Positions 9,008 to 18,557 of a DNA stretch of 36,223 nt are shown in pieces. Within the stretch, counting starts at the first letter, position 1, and each line of letters starts with the position of its first letter. The notes beneath the pieces are model-generated. The model was not told the DNA's origin. It worked only from the letters and a program-made list of their open reading frames with translations, and made no database searches. The position numbers and the translations under genes are program-made. The stretch comes from Actinomycetes bacterium (GTDB taxonomy: Bacteria > Actinomycetota > UBA4738 > HRBIN12): the NCBI GenBank assembly GCA_025351565.1, contig JANXVR010000174.1:1-36223 (forward strand), given 5' to 3'.

Positions 9008-9475
9008 TCAGAACTGGTTGTAGAAGGCGCCGCCTGCGATCCTCTCGCGCTCCTCGGCACTCACTTCCACATCGGCCGGGGTGAGCAGGTAGACGCGGTT
9101 CGCGACCAGCTCGATCTTCCCGTCGAGTCCGTAGACCAGACCTGAGGCGAAGTCCACGAGCCTGCGAGCGATCGTGTCCTCCGTGCTCTGGAGATTCATG
9201 ATGACCGCAGTGCCGTCTTTGAACCGGTCGGCCACATCTCGCGCTTCGTTGAACCGCTTGGGCTCGGATTTGTGGATCGACCCGGATGCAGCAGGGCGAG
9301 GGGACGCGTGGGTGAGAACCACACCTTCAGCGTTGGACGGAATCTCCCGAACGGCCTGCGGCCTCATGCGACGAACCGCTGCGGGCTCGGCTTCCGGCAT
9401 CTCCTCGACGAAATCGTCGTCGTCCTCAACCAGGCCCAGATAGTTCAACGTCTTCTTCCACACGGCGGCCATCAC
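9008..9475 (-). CDS. sepF: Cell division protein SepF
   Basis: AVWKKTLNYLGLVEDDDDF...EPKRFNEARDVADRFKDGTAVIMNLQSTEDTIARRLVDFASGLVYGLDGKIELVANRVYLLTPADVEV. Confidence 0.94.
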   Translation of the reverse strand: MMAAVWKKTLNYLGLVEDDDDFVEEMPEAEPAAVRRMRPQAVREIPSNAEGVVLTHASPRPAASGSIHKSEPKRFNEARDVADRFKDGTAVIMNLQSTEDTIARRLVDFASGLVYGLDGKIELVANRVYLLTPADVEVSAEERERIAGGAFYNQF

Positions 9476-9487
9476 TTCCTCCCTACT

Positions 9488-10168
9488 TCACGTCGCTCGC
9501 GGACCGAACAACGCCGTTCCGATCCGCACCATCGTAGCGCCTTCCTCGACGGCGATCGGGTAATCCAACGACATTCCCATGGAGAGTTCCAGCACTTCAG
9601 GGTAGGTTCGGCGCAGCTCATCGCGGAGATCTCGGAGCCGGCGGAAGTACGGACGGGCATCCTCCGGGGTCTTGGGCACGGGCGGCACCGTCATGAGCCC
9701 CGTCAGCCGAACCCCTTCCAACGAGGCCACGAGGGAGGCCGCCTCGGCCAGGTCCTCGGGCCGGACACCGGAGCGTTCGGCCGTGAAGTCCACCTCGATG
9801 AGGACATCCAGGTTCCGGCCGGCGCGAGCGGCCCTGCCGGCCAGTCGTCGGAGCGCCCCCTCCCCCGAGATGGTCTCGACGACACCCGCGAGATCGGCCA
9901 CGTGATGCGCGGTGCCGCGCTGCAACGTTCCGATGAAATGCCACGTGACGTCCGGGAAGACGGGCGCCTTCTCCCGCAGCTCCGTCACGTAGTTCTCTCC
10001 CACGGCGGTGACCCCGGCGTCTACGACCCATCGGACGGCCTCCACCGGCACCAGCTTGGCGGCGGCGACGATGGTGACGCGCGCAGGGTCTCGGCCCGAG
10101 CGCGCGGCGGCATCAGTGATGGCCGCGGTGATATCGGCGAGGTTCGCGAGAACGTGGGCCTTGTCCAT
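9488..10168 (-). CDS. YggS-family PLP-binding protein (PLP homeostasis)
   Basis: VTIVAAAKLVPVEAVRWVVDAGVTAVGENYVTELREK...WHFIGTLQRGTAHHVA...LSMGMSLDYPIAVEEGATMVRIGTALFG. Confidence 0.94.
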   Translation of the reverse strand: MDKAHVLANLADITAAITDAAARSGRDPARVTIVAAAKLVPVEAVRWVVDAGVTAVGENYVTELREKAPVFPDVTWHFIGTLQRGTAHHVADLAGVVETISGEGALRRLAGRAARAGRNLDVLIEVDFTAERSGVRPEDLAEAASLVASLEGVRLTGLMTVPPVPKTPEDARPYFRRLRDLRDELRRTYPEVLELSMGMSLDYPIAVEEGATMVRIGTALFGPRAT

Positions 10169-10189
10169 TAGCCCTAGAGGATATGGAAC

Positions 10190-10260
10190 GAGGGCGGGGA
10201 GGCCCGCTCACTGCCACGAGGCGGGGGAAGGTCGCCTCGGGCTGGAACCTCCCCGCCCTC
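10190..10260. repeat. 71-nt nested inverted-repeat element between ftsZ and yggS
   Basis: Outer perfect 13-bp arms GAGGGCGGGGAGG (10190-10202) / CCTCCCCGCCCTC (10248-10260); inner 7-bp stem CGAGGCG (10217-10223) / CGCCTCG (10233-10239). Confidence 0.8.
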
Positions 10261-10305
10261 AGGTCCGCGCGGGGCCGCGCGGCAGGGCGGGCTTGCTTGC
10301 CCGGC

Positions 10306-11490
10306 CTAGCTCTTCAGGAAATCTGGGATGTCCAGATCCTCCTCCGCATCGAACGAAACCGAAGCGGGCTCGGGTTCGTTGGTCGGCGCGAAGATATCGG
10401 CCTCGTCGTCTAGATCCTCGGCCAGGATGGACGGCAGGGACGAGTCGGACGCGCTTCGGCGACCGGTGCGAACCGGCTCCTCGAGCAATCGGGACAGGCG
10501 GTTCTCGAATCGGTTCTGATCGCCGGTGCCGGCCACGGGGGAGGTCTTGTCGAACCCTGCCGCTACGACCGTCACGCGGACCTCTTCACCCAGCGCATCG
10601 TCGACGACCGCGCCGAAGATGATGTTGGCGTCGGGGTGCGCCACTCGAGTGATGGCCTCGGCGGCCAGGTTGACCTCATGAAGCGAGAGGTCGGTGGGGC
10701 CGGCGATCGAGAGCAGCACACCCTTCGCGCCGTCGATGGAGGATTCGAGCAGGGGCGAGCTGATGGCAGCCTTCGCGGCCTCGACGGCCCGATCCGCCCC
10801 CGAACCGATACCGATACCCATGAGAGCAGACCCGGCGCCGGTCATGACCGACTTCACATCGGCGAAGTCCAGGTTGATGAGACCCGGGGTGGTGATGAGC
10901 GAAGTGATCCCGTCAACGCCTTGGAACAGGACCTGATCCGCCATGCGGAACGCGTCCACCATCGGGGTGCTGGGGTCCGACACCTGGAGAAGTCGATCGT
11001 TGGGAACCACGATGAGGGTGTCGACGGCCTTCTTCAATTCGGTGATGCCGACGTCGGCCTGGGTCGCGCGCTTGCGACCTTCGAAGCCGAAGGGGCGGGT
11101 GACCACGCCGATGGTGAGGGCGCCCAGACCCTTAGCGATCTCGGCGATGACGGGGGCACCACCGGTCCCCGTTCCGCCTCCCTCACCGGCCGTGATGAAC
11201 ACCATGTCCGCGCCCTTGAGGATCTCTTCGATCTCATCGCTGTGCTCGTGCGCCGCGGCCTGCCCGACCTCGGGATCCGAACCGGCCCCAAGGCCTCGCG
11301 TGGTCTCCCGGCCGATGTCGAGCTTGACCTCCGCGTCGGACATCAGCAGGGTCTGCGCGTCCGTGTTCACGGCGATGAACTCGACGCCCCGGAGGCCTGC
11401 CTCGATCATCCGGTTCACCGCATTCACACCACCGCCACCGATGCCGATGACCTTGATCACCGCTAGGTAGTTCTGGGGAGCATCGATCAT
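10306..11490 (-). CDS. ftsZ: Cell division protein FtsZ
   Basis: [32 protein letters not shown]...[20 protein letters not shown] tubulin signature; SD GGAGG upstream of ATG 11490. Confidence 0.98.
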   Translation of the reverse strand: MIDAPQNYLAVIKVIGIGGGGVNAVNRMIEAGLRGVEFIAVNTDAQTLLMSDAEVKLDIGRETTRGLGAGSDPEVGQAAAHEHSDEIEEILKGADMVFITAGEGGGTGTGGAPVIAEIAKGLGALTIGVVTRPFGFEGRKRATQADVGITELKKAVDTLIVVPNDRLLQVSDPSTPMVDAFRMADQVLFQGVDGITSLITTPGLINLDFADVKSVMTGAGSALMGIGIGSGADRAVEAAKAAISSPLLESSIDGAKGVLLSIAGPTDLSLHEVNLAAEAITRVAHPDANIIFGAVVDDALGEEVRVTVVAAGFDKTSPVAGTGDQNRFENRLSRLLEEPVRTGRRSASDSSLPSILAEDLDDEADIFAPTNEPEPASVSFDAEEDLDIPDFLKS

Positions 11491-11691
11491 GGAGAGCCTC
11501 CGAATTCCCGGACCCCGGTCCGGCTAGCTTGGGAAGGTGCTACCTACGTACCAGACCCTAACTGTAAACTATATGGTTATTGTTATATCTACCTAACGTA
11601 GAAGTACGGAGCCTACTAAGAACATGCTGGTCCGTCAAGCATCTTGGTCAACCAGATGAACACACTCTTGGCAGTTCCTCGGGCCCTACAG
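11491..11691 (-). promoter_or_regulatory. AT-rich ftsZ upstream region
   Basis: Conspicuously AT-rich stretch in a GC-rich window (aactgtaaactatatggttattgttatatctacctaacgtagaag). Candidate TTGACG-N17-TAGGCT promoter (11638 to 11610, minus), plus a hairpin CCGGACC-CC-GGTCCGG (11508-11523) just before the SD. Confidence 0.6.
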
Positions 11692-12477
11692 TCATGGTGT
11701 TGCCGACGGAGACGGCGTGGGTGAAGGGGGCGCGATGATCGCAGTGGCCGACGTGGTTCCGCGCAACCTTGCGGTGGGGACTCCGGGGGAGGACACGTCT
11801 ATGGACTCAACGCCGATCGGTTGGTTGCGAGCCCATGTCAACACCGACCGCAACGCCTGGGCTTTGCGGTATGCATCTCGAGCGTCACCATAGGTCACGC
11901 TCACCCCGTCCCTCAGGGTCAGCGTGATGGCGCCATCGGCTGCGACCGCTGCGGTCGCGACCCGCGCCAAGAGACTCGGCGGCATGGCGCCCAACGCCGC
12001 CGCTACGTCGCGGATGGACGCCTCCCCCACCATCCCGACCACCGGCAGCCGGGTGCCCGGCGGAGGCGAACCCAAGATCGTGCCGTCTTGCGCGAGCAGC
12101 ATCGGCGCCTGAGCGTTCGCCGTCACGCCCACGGGTCGAACCTCGTGGATGGTGATCAGCACGGTAGAGGGAAGCGAGCGAGCGACGGTTGCCGAGGCCA
12201 CCCACGGGTCCGCCACGAGCCGGGCCTGGGCCGCCGCGGTATCGAGGTAGAAGACGTTCGTGCCCGGGTGAACGCCCGAGCGCCGAAGGATGTCTGTCTC
12301 TGACAGATGGGCCGCGCCTCGAACCGTGATGGTTCGGGCCGCGAAGATGGCCGAATGGGTGGACAAGACGGCCACCCCCACGAGCATCGCCACGATGATG
12401 CCGATGACCGCGGCCTGGCTCACCCGGCTGTACGCGCCCCAGCGCCTGCTTAGCCAGGGCCGAAGGTCAGACCGCAT
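11692..12477 (-). CDS. ftsQ: Cell division protein FtsQ (POTRA domain)
   Basis: Single N-terminal TM, then ITVRGAAHLSETDILRRSGVHPGTNVFYLDTAAAQARLVADPWVASATVARSLPSTVLITIHEVRPVG. Confidence 0.9.
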   Translation of the reverse strand: MRSDLRPWLSRRWGAYSRVSQAAVIGIIVAMLVGVAVLSTHSAIFAARTITVRGAAHLSETDILRRSGVHPGTNVFYLDTAAAQARLVADPWVASATVARSLPSTVLITIHEVRPVGVTANAQAPMLLAQDGTILGSPPPGTRLPVVGMVGEASIRDVAAALGAMPPSLLARVATAAVAADGAITLTLRDGVSVTYGDARDAYRKAQALRSVLTWARNQPIGVESIDVSSPGVPTARLRGTTSATAIIAPPSPTPSPSATP

Positions 12478-13396
12478 CCTTGGCGCCTCCCGCGAAACGG
12501 ACCTCGGTCTGTAGCCGGACTCCCGAGGATGCCTCGACGAGAGCCTGGACGCGACCGATCAACGCCCGGACATCTGCGGCGGTGGCGCCGGGGTTCGCCA
12601 CGATGAAGTTCGCGTGCTTCCGGCAGACGACGGCCCCGCCGACCCTGAGCCCCTTCCCCCCAGCGGCGTCGATGAGACGGGCCGCATGATCGCCCGCAGG
12701 GTTGGTGAAGACGCTCCCGCAGTTGGGTTCGGCGAGCGGCTGGGTTCGGCGGCGCCAGTCCTTCGCGGCATCCATCCGCGAGCGGATGCCGGCCGTATCT
12801 CCGGGACCCAGCCGGAGAGCGGCACCGATGACCACTCCATCTTTCGGAACGCCGGAGTGCCGGTAGGAGAATCCGAGGTCCGCCGGCTGCAGGGTCGTGG
12901 TGTTCCCGCTGTCCATCAGGAAGACCGTGACGGTCTCCACAACGTGGCTCATCTCACCCGAGTGTGCGCCAGCGTTCATAGCCACGGCCCCTCCCAGCGA
13001 GGCTGGGATGGCGACGCCGAACTCGAGCCCCGCGAGCCCATGGCGCAGGGCGATGCCCGCGAGCGCGGGCAGCGGCATCGACCCGCCGGCCGTGACGACG
13101 TCCCCGTCACGCGCCGACCACCGGAAGCCGCGGCCGAGCCGAAGCACCAGCCCGGGGAACCCTTCGTCCGCGACCAGGACGTTCGAGCCTTTCCCGATGA
13201 CGAGGTACGGGATCCCAGTGTCGCCCACAGCCTCGCCGCAGGCCTCAAGATCAGATCCCGAGTCGGGTTCCAGATAGATCGAAGCGGGACCACCGATCCG
13301 GAACGTGGTCAACGGTGCCAACGGAAGATCCCGCTTCATCCGTTCGCCCGCATGCCGTCGCAGGATCGCCGCCGCACGTTCCAACCGGTCGTTCAC
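12467..13396 (-). CDS. murB: UDP-N-acetylmuramate dehydrogenase
   Basis: LAPLTTFRIGGPASIYLEP...LGKGSNVL-like VIGKGSNVLVADEGFPGLVLRLG...IPASLGGAVAMNAGAH...NCGSVFTNP. Confidence 0.96.
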   Translation of the reverse strand: MNDRLERAAAILRRHAGERMKRDLPLAPLTTFRIGGPASIYLEPDSGSDLEACGEAVGDTGIPYLVIGKGSNVLVADEGFPGLVLRLGRGFRWSARDGDVVTAGGSMPLPALAGIALRHGLAGLEFGVAIPASLGGAVAMNAGAHSGEMSHVVETVTVFLMDSGNTTTLQPADLGFSYRHSGVPKDGVVIGAALRLGPGDTAGIRSRMDAAKDWRRRTQPLAEPNCGSVFTNPAGDHAARLIDAAGGKGLRVGGAVVCRKHANFIVANPGATAADVRALIGRVQALVEASSGVRLQTEVRFAGGAKDAV

Positions 13397-14823
13397 GCGT
13401 CATGCTCCACGATCCGCGCAATCGCGGCGTCGCCGAGCATCCAGACGTCGCCGCATCCCATTGTGAGGACGAGGTCCCCCGGGCGAACCTCGCGTTCCAG
13501 GAAGTCCAAGAGGTCGTCGCGGTGCGGGAGATAGACGATCGGGCGATCGGGCGCCGCGGCACGCGCCCCATCGGCGACCATCTCTCCAGTGACACCCGGG
13601 ATCGGCGGCTGATCCGCGCCGTAGATGTCCGTCACGACGATGAGGTCGGCTTCGGTGATACTGGCGCCCAGTTCCCTCCACAGGGCCTGTACCCGCGAGT
13701 ATCGATGCGGCTGGACGACGGCGACCAGCCGTTCGGGCGAACGGCCGCGGGCCGTCCGGAGCGCCACCGCAAGCTCCGTAGGGTTATGGCCGTAGTCATC
13801 GAAGAAGTCGGCGCCGCGCGCGGTCCCTCGCAGCTCGAACCGGCGATGCACCCCGGTGAACGCAGACAAAGCCTGCGCCGCCACCTGCGGATCGACCCCG
13901 ACCCCGCGAGCGGCGAGCAACGCGGCCGTGGCGTTCAACAGGTTATGCGCGCCGTCCACCCGCAGCTGCAGGCTCACTGCTGAGCCGTCCTCTAACTCGA
14001 TCGAGCCCTTCGCGCCGTGGGGCCCCGACCGATCGACGCGCAACCGGATGTCGTTTCCGGGCTCGAGCCCGTAGGCGAGGACCGCGCGACCGGCCATCGC
14101 CGAGGCCCGGCCGACGCCGGGGTCGTCTCCGCACGCCAGGACCGACCCGGCCCGTTGCATGAACAGGACGAACGCGGCGTCGATCTCACGTTGGCCTCCC
14201 GGGAAGAAGTCGACGTGGTCCAGTTCGATGTTGGTCACGATGGCGATGGCCGGCTCGGACAGGAGGAACGAGCCGTCGCTCTCGTCGGCTTCGAACACGA
14301 AGAGATCGCTGGAGCCGGCTCGGGCACCGCTTCCCGATTCGTTGAGGTCGCCACCGATGAGGTAGCTGGGATCAAACCCTGCGCGCTCCAGGATCACCGC
14401 GAGCATCGATGTCGTCGTCGTCTTCCCGTGGGTTCCCGCTACCGCGATCGACCGATGCCCTGCCGCGAACGCGGCGAGCGCTTGGGCGCGGGCCCACACC
14501 GGGATCCCGGTTCGCTCGGCCAGGGCGAGCTCGACGTTCGACGGAGCGATCGCGCTCGAAGCGATCACCGCATCCGGCGCACCGACCTGGCCTGCCACGT
14601 GACCGATAGACACGAGCGCACCCAGTTCGCGAAGCTCGCGGAGCCCCTGGGAGTCCTTGAGGTCCGAACCACTCACCACCACACCGCGGGCCAGGAACAG
14701 CCGGGCGAGGTTCCGCATCCCGGCGCCGCCGATGCCGATGAGGTGTACCGACCTGATCCCCAGGAGAGAGGGCACCGGCAACGTCGGGATGCTGCCGGGC
14801 GGTGGGATGTAGGTATCGCTCAT
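13393..14823 (-). CDS. murC: UDP-N-acetylmuramate--L-alanine ligase
   Basis: MSDTYIPPPGSIPTLPVPSLLGIRSVHLIGIGGAGMRNLARLFLARG...AVAGTHGKTTTTSMLAVILE. Start ATG 14823 overlaps the murG stop (ATGA). Confidence 0.96.
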   Translation of the reverse strand: MSDTYIPPPGSIPTLPVPSLLGIRSVHLIGIGGAGMRNLARLFLARGVVVSGSDLKDSQGLRELRELGALVSIGHVAGQVGAPDAVIASSAIAPSNVELALAERTGIPVWARAQALAAFAAGHRSIAVAGTHGKTTTTSMLAVILERAGFDPSYLIGGDLNESGSGARAGSSDLFVFEADESDGSFLLSEPAIAIVTNIELDHVDFFPGGQREIDAAFVLFMQRAGSVLACGDDPGVGRASAMAGRAVLAYGLEPGNDIRLRVDRSGPHGAKGSIELEDGSAVSLQLRVDGAHNLLNATAALLAARGVGVDPQVAAQALSAFTGVHRRFELRGTARGADFFDDYGHNPTELAVALRTARGRSPERLVAVVQPHRYSRVQALWRELGASITEADLIVVTDIYGADQPPIPGVTGEMVADGARAAAPDRPIVYLPHRDDLLDFLEREVRPGDLVLTMGCGDVWMLGDAAIARIVEHDA

Positions 14824-15923
14824 GATCCGGCCACCTCGGTCACCAGAGCCGCCAGCCGCTCGGCGGCGTCGGGTCGTGCCCACGTCTGCATCGCGCGCGC
14901 CATCCCGGCTCGGGCCCCGTCGTCGTCCATGAGCCTCAGGATGCCCGCTGCGAGACCTTCCGGCGACAACCCCGCATCCAACAGGACCGTGGCGGCCCCG
15001 GTTCGTTCCAGCTCCCTGGCGTTCGCCTCCTGATGGTTCTCGGTGGCGTGCGGATAGGGCACGAGGATGGCCGGAACCCCGCACGCCGCGAGTTCGGCGA
15101 TGTGGCCCGAGCCCGCGCGCGAGACGGCGAGGTCGGCGACGGCGAGCGCCAGGTCCATCCGTTCGATGAAGCCGTAGACACGCGCGGGGAGCCCGCCGGC
15201 GTCCGCCACGGCGGGTTGGAGCACCCCGACGTGGGCCGGCCCCGTGGCGACCAGCAGCTGGATGTCGGCCCTGTCTCGAAGTAGGGGAAGCGCGCCGGCC
15301 AGCACTTCGTCAAGGTGCAGCGCGCCCTGGCTGCCTCCGAACACGGCGACGGTCCGCCGGGCTGCGTCCAGTCCGAACGCGGCCCGCGCCTCTATGACGA
15401 GCTGCGCGCGCGCAGCTCCCACCGCCAGGATCTCGGGCCGAACGGGGTTGCCCGTTCGTTCGACACGCACGCCCGGACGCAAGCGCGCGGCCGTTCCGTC
15501 GAACACCACCGCCACGACGGCCGCCCAGCGCGACGCGATCTTGTTCACGGCCCCGGGAACGCTGTTCTGTTCGATCAAGACGATCGGCGTGCCCGCTCGC
15601 CTGGCGGCGAGCAGGGCGGGGGCGCTGGCATAGCCACCGATCCCCACCACGACATCCGCTTCCGTAACCAGCGGGCGGATCTCGCGCGCGCCCACCAGCG
15701 TGCGCCACAAGGCCTTGACGGCGCCGAGCGAGATCCGCGTCTGAGCCGGCGCCACGCGGAGTGCGCGGAACGCATGGCCGGCCTCGGGAACCAGCCGTGC
15801 CTCCGGACCCTCGGAGGACCCGACGAACGTGACCCGTGCACCTCGCGCCGTGAGCCGTTCAGCCAAGGCGAGCGCGGGGAAGACGTGACCGGCGGTTCCA
15901 CCTCCCGCGATGATGACCTTCAC
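14820..15923 (-). CDS. murG: UDP-N-acetylglucosamine--N-acetylmuramyl-(pentapeptide) pyrophosphoryl-undecaprenol N-acetylglucosamine transferase
   Basis: VKVIIAGGGTAGHVFPALALAERL...VVGIGGYASAPALLAARRAGTPIVLIEQNSVPGAVNK; GTG start at 15923 within the longer called ORF. Confidence 0.96.
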   Translation of the reverse strand: MKVIIAGGGTAGHVFPALALAERLTARGARVTFVGSSEGPEARLVPEAGHAFRALRVAPAQTRISLGAVKALWRTLVGAREIRPLVTEADVVVGIGGYASAPALLAARRAGTPIVLIEQNSVPGAVNKIASRWAAVVAVVFDGTAARLRPGVRVERTGNPVRPEILAVGAARAQLVIEARAAFGLDAARRTVAVFGGSQGALHLDEVLAGALPLLRDRADIQLLVATGPAHVGVLQPAVADAGGLPARVYGFIERMDLALAVADLAVSRAGSGHIAELAACGVPAILVPYPHATENHQEANARELERTGAATVLLDAGLSPEGLAAGILRLMDDDGARAGMARAMQTWARPDAAERLAALVTEVAGS

Positions 15924-17203
15924 GGCATCGCCTTCCGGGCGCGGGCGCGGCCGTGTGCCGCGTTCCCCGACCCGGAAGCGACACTCGATCGCGCGACACT
16001 CGCCAAGACACCGATCGCCGCCATGGTGGCGATGAGCGCCGAACCGCCGAACGACACCAGCGGGAGCGGCACACCGGTGATCGGGAGGAGCCCGGTCACC
16101 GCTCCCAGGTTCACGACCGCCTGAACACCGATCCATGCGGTGATGCCAGTCGCGAGCAGCCGGCCGAACACATCCGGGGCGCGGAGAGCGATCCGCACCC
16201 CCGCGTAGATCAGAACGACGAAGCAGGCAAGCACTGCAAGCTCTCCGAGGAACCCGAGTTCCTCGCCAAGGATCGCGAAGATGAAGTCCGTGTGCGCGTT
16301 GGGCACGTTCCCCCATTTGCCCCGGCTTGCCCCCAGCCCTACGCCGAACCAGCCCCCGGAGCCTAGCGAGATGAGGCCCTGTGTGAGCTGATACCCGGTG
16401 CCGCCGGGATCGAGGCTGGGGTTGATGAAGCTGAGGAATCGAGCCCGCCGATACGCGGTCCCAAGCACTGTGTACCCCCCGAGCACCATCGCCGCGACCG
16501 CCGCCGCTCCCAGATGCTTCATCTGCGCGCCCGCGACGAAGACCACGATGAACACGCTCGAGCAGAGGACGACGGTGGTTCCCAGGTCGTGCTGCAGCAT
16601 GACGATCCCTGCCACCACGATGACCACCAGCCCGAGCGGCAATGCCAGATGGCCCCCGTCGTGAAGCTTGTCCCACTTCTTCGTGAGGATCATGGCCGAG
16701 AACGCGACGAGACCGAGCTTGGCGAATTCGGAGGGCTGGAGCGTGAACGGACCGAGCGCGATCCAGCGGCTGGCACCATAGGCGGACTGACCCGCCCCGG
16801 GTTGTAGCGCCAGCAACATGAGCAACACTGTCGCACCCAGGAACGGCACGGCGGCTCGCTGCCACACGCGGTACGGCAGGCGCCACCCGGCCACCAACGC
16901 GACCGACCCCATCCCCGCGTACATCAGCTGGCGTCCGAAGAACCAGAAGCTGGTGTGGTACGTGATGTAGGCCTCGACGGAGCTAGCCGACAGCACTTCG
17001 ACCATCCCGACCAGGACGAGGAGCACGGTGGGAACGAGCAGGAACAGGAGGCTCGCCCGCACCCCGCGAGCCGGATCCCTGACCGGCGTGTTGACCGGCA
17101 CCGGCGTGACCAGCCGGAGCGGTTCTCGGGCCGGCCGTGACGCCGGCCCCCGGCCTTTTCGAGCCGGCTGCTTCTTCGCACGCGCCGCGCCGCGCTCAGT
17201 CAC
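15920..17203 (-). CDS. ftsW: FtsW (SEDS-family lipid II polymerase)
   Basis: Multi-TM SEDS protein: SAYGASRWIALGPFTLQPSEFAKLGLVAFSAMIL...NAHTDFIFAILGEELGFLG...GVPLPLVSFGGSALIATMAAIGVL. Confidence 0.95.
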   Translation of the reverse strand: MTERGAARAKKQPARKGRGPASRPAREPLRLVTPVPVNTPVRDPARGVRASLLFLLVPTVLLVLVGMVEVLSASSVEAYITYHTSFWFFGRQLMYAGMGSVALVAGWRLPYRVWQRAAVPFLGATVLLMLLALQPGAGQSAYGASRWIALGPFTLQPSEFAKLGLVAFSAMILTKKWDKLHDGGHLALPLGLVVIVVAGIVMLQHDLGTTVVLCSSVFIVVFVAGAQMKHLGAAAVAAMVLGGYTVLGTAYRRARFLSFINPSLDPGGTGYQLTQGLISLGSGGWFGVGLGASRGKWGNVPNAHTDFIFAILGEELGFLGELAVLACFVVLIYAGVRIALRAPDVFGRLLATGITAWIGVQAVVNLGAVTGLLPITGVPLPLVSFGGSALIATMAAIGVLASVARSSVASGSGNAAHGRARARKAMP

Positions 17204-18557
17204 GACGGTGCTCCTCTACGATCGCCCTCGCGCCGGCCGCGAAGTCCTCGCCGCGCTCGCGGTAGTCCCGATACATGTCCCAGCTGGCACACGCCGGCGC
17301 CAGCAGCACGGTTCCGGGATGAGGACAGCAGTCGAACGCCGCGCGCGTGGCCTCTCGCATGGACCCCGCGGTCCGCACCTCGGTTCGCTCGCGCAGGAGT
17401 TCGACGATCTCCGGGGCCGCCTCACCGATAGCGATGACCGCATCGAGGCGTTTCGCCGCGCGGCCGAGCGGGGCTAGATCCTGCCCCTTCGCGCGGCCCC
17501 CTGCGATCAGGACGAGGGGGCCGTCCACCGCGGCGATAGCCGCGAGCGCGGCATGCACGTTCGTCGCTTTGGAGTTGTCGACGAACCGCACGCCCTGGCC
17601 CTGCGCCACGACATCACCACGATGGGGTTGCGGCTCGAAGGCTGCTAGTCCCTGCGCAACGGCCGCCGGCGTGACTCCGAACGAGAGCGACGCAGCGGCC
17701 GCAGCGGCCGCATCTTCCCGATATCCCGCTCGCCGGGGATCGACCGTGCCCAGCGACACTGCCTCGCCGTCCAGGCGCGCGGTGAGCTGGTCATCGACGT
17801 AGCCAACCTCGCCGGCGGAGGGTTCACCGGCGCAGATCCACACAACGGCGCAGGGCGCCGTGGCGGAGATCGCGGCCCCCTGCGGGTCCTCTCGGTTGCC
17901 AACGTGCGTGTCCGGAGCCGATTGCGCCGCGAAGATCTTCGCCTTCGCCAGGCGGTACGCGTCGGCGGACCTGTGCCAGTCCATGTGATCCTCCGCCACA
18001 TTGAGCAGCACCGAGACCACGGGATGGAAGGAGGATTGCGTGGACAGCTGGAACGATGACGCCTCGACAACGAGCACCTCGTGGCGCTGCGCGGCGGCTG
18101 CCGGGAACGGGTGCCCGATGTTCCCGCACGCGAGGGCATCCAACCCCGCGGCGGTCAGGCACGAGGCGATCATCCCCGTCGTCGTGGTCTTGCCGTTGGT
18201 GCCGGTGACCGCCAGGTACGGAGTCGCGGCGATCCTGGCGCCGAACTCGAGTTCGCCCCACACGGGCAGCCCGCGCTCGCGCGCCCACGAGGGGACCGCG
18301 GCGCCGAGCCGCACACCCGGGCTCACGATGACCAACGTAGCGCCGTCGAGGTCATGGGGGTCATGTCCTCCGGTATGGACGTCCGCACCTGCAGCCAGCA
18401 GTGCAGCGACCGTCCCGTTCAGCTCCGTCGCTTCGCGTTCATCGGTCACGAGCACCTCTGCGCCGAGGTTCAGCAAGACGCGCGCCGCCGAGGCGCCGGC
18501 AACGCCGGCACCCACGACCACGGCGCGAACACCTCCGAACGAGAAGTCGCCGGTCAT
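17196..18557 (-). CDS. murD: UDP-N-acetylmuramoylalanine--D-glutamate ligase
   Basis: MTGDFSFGGVRAVVVGAGVAGASAARVLLNLGAEVLVTDERE...AVTGTNGKTTTTGMIASCL. Start ATG 18557 overlaps the mraY stop. Confidence 0.95.
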   Translation of the reverse strand: MTGDFSFGGVRAVVVGAGVAGASAARVLLNLGAEVLVTDEREATELNGTVAALLAAGADVHTGGHDPHDLDGATLVIVSPGVRLGAAVPSWARERGLPVWGELEFGARIAATPYLAVTGTNGKTTTTGMIASCLTAAGLDALACGNIGHPFPAAAAQRHEVLVVEASSFQLSTQSSFHPVVSVLLNVAEDHMDWHRSADAYRLAKAKIFAAQSAPDTHVGNREDPQGAAISATAPCAVVWICAGEPSAGEVGYVDDQLTARLDGEAVSLGTVDPRRAGYREDAAAAAAASLSFGVTPAAVAQGLAAFEPQPHRGDVVAQGQGVRFVDNSKATNVHAALAAIAAVDGPLVLIAGGRAKGQDLAPLGRAAKRLDAVIAIGEAAPEIVELLRERTEVRTAGSMREATRAAFDCCPHPGTVLLAPACASWDMYRDYRERGEDFAAGARAIVEEHRRD

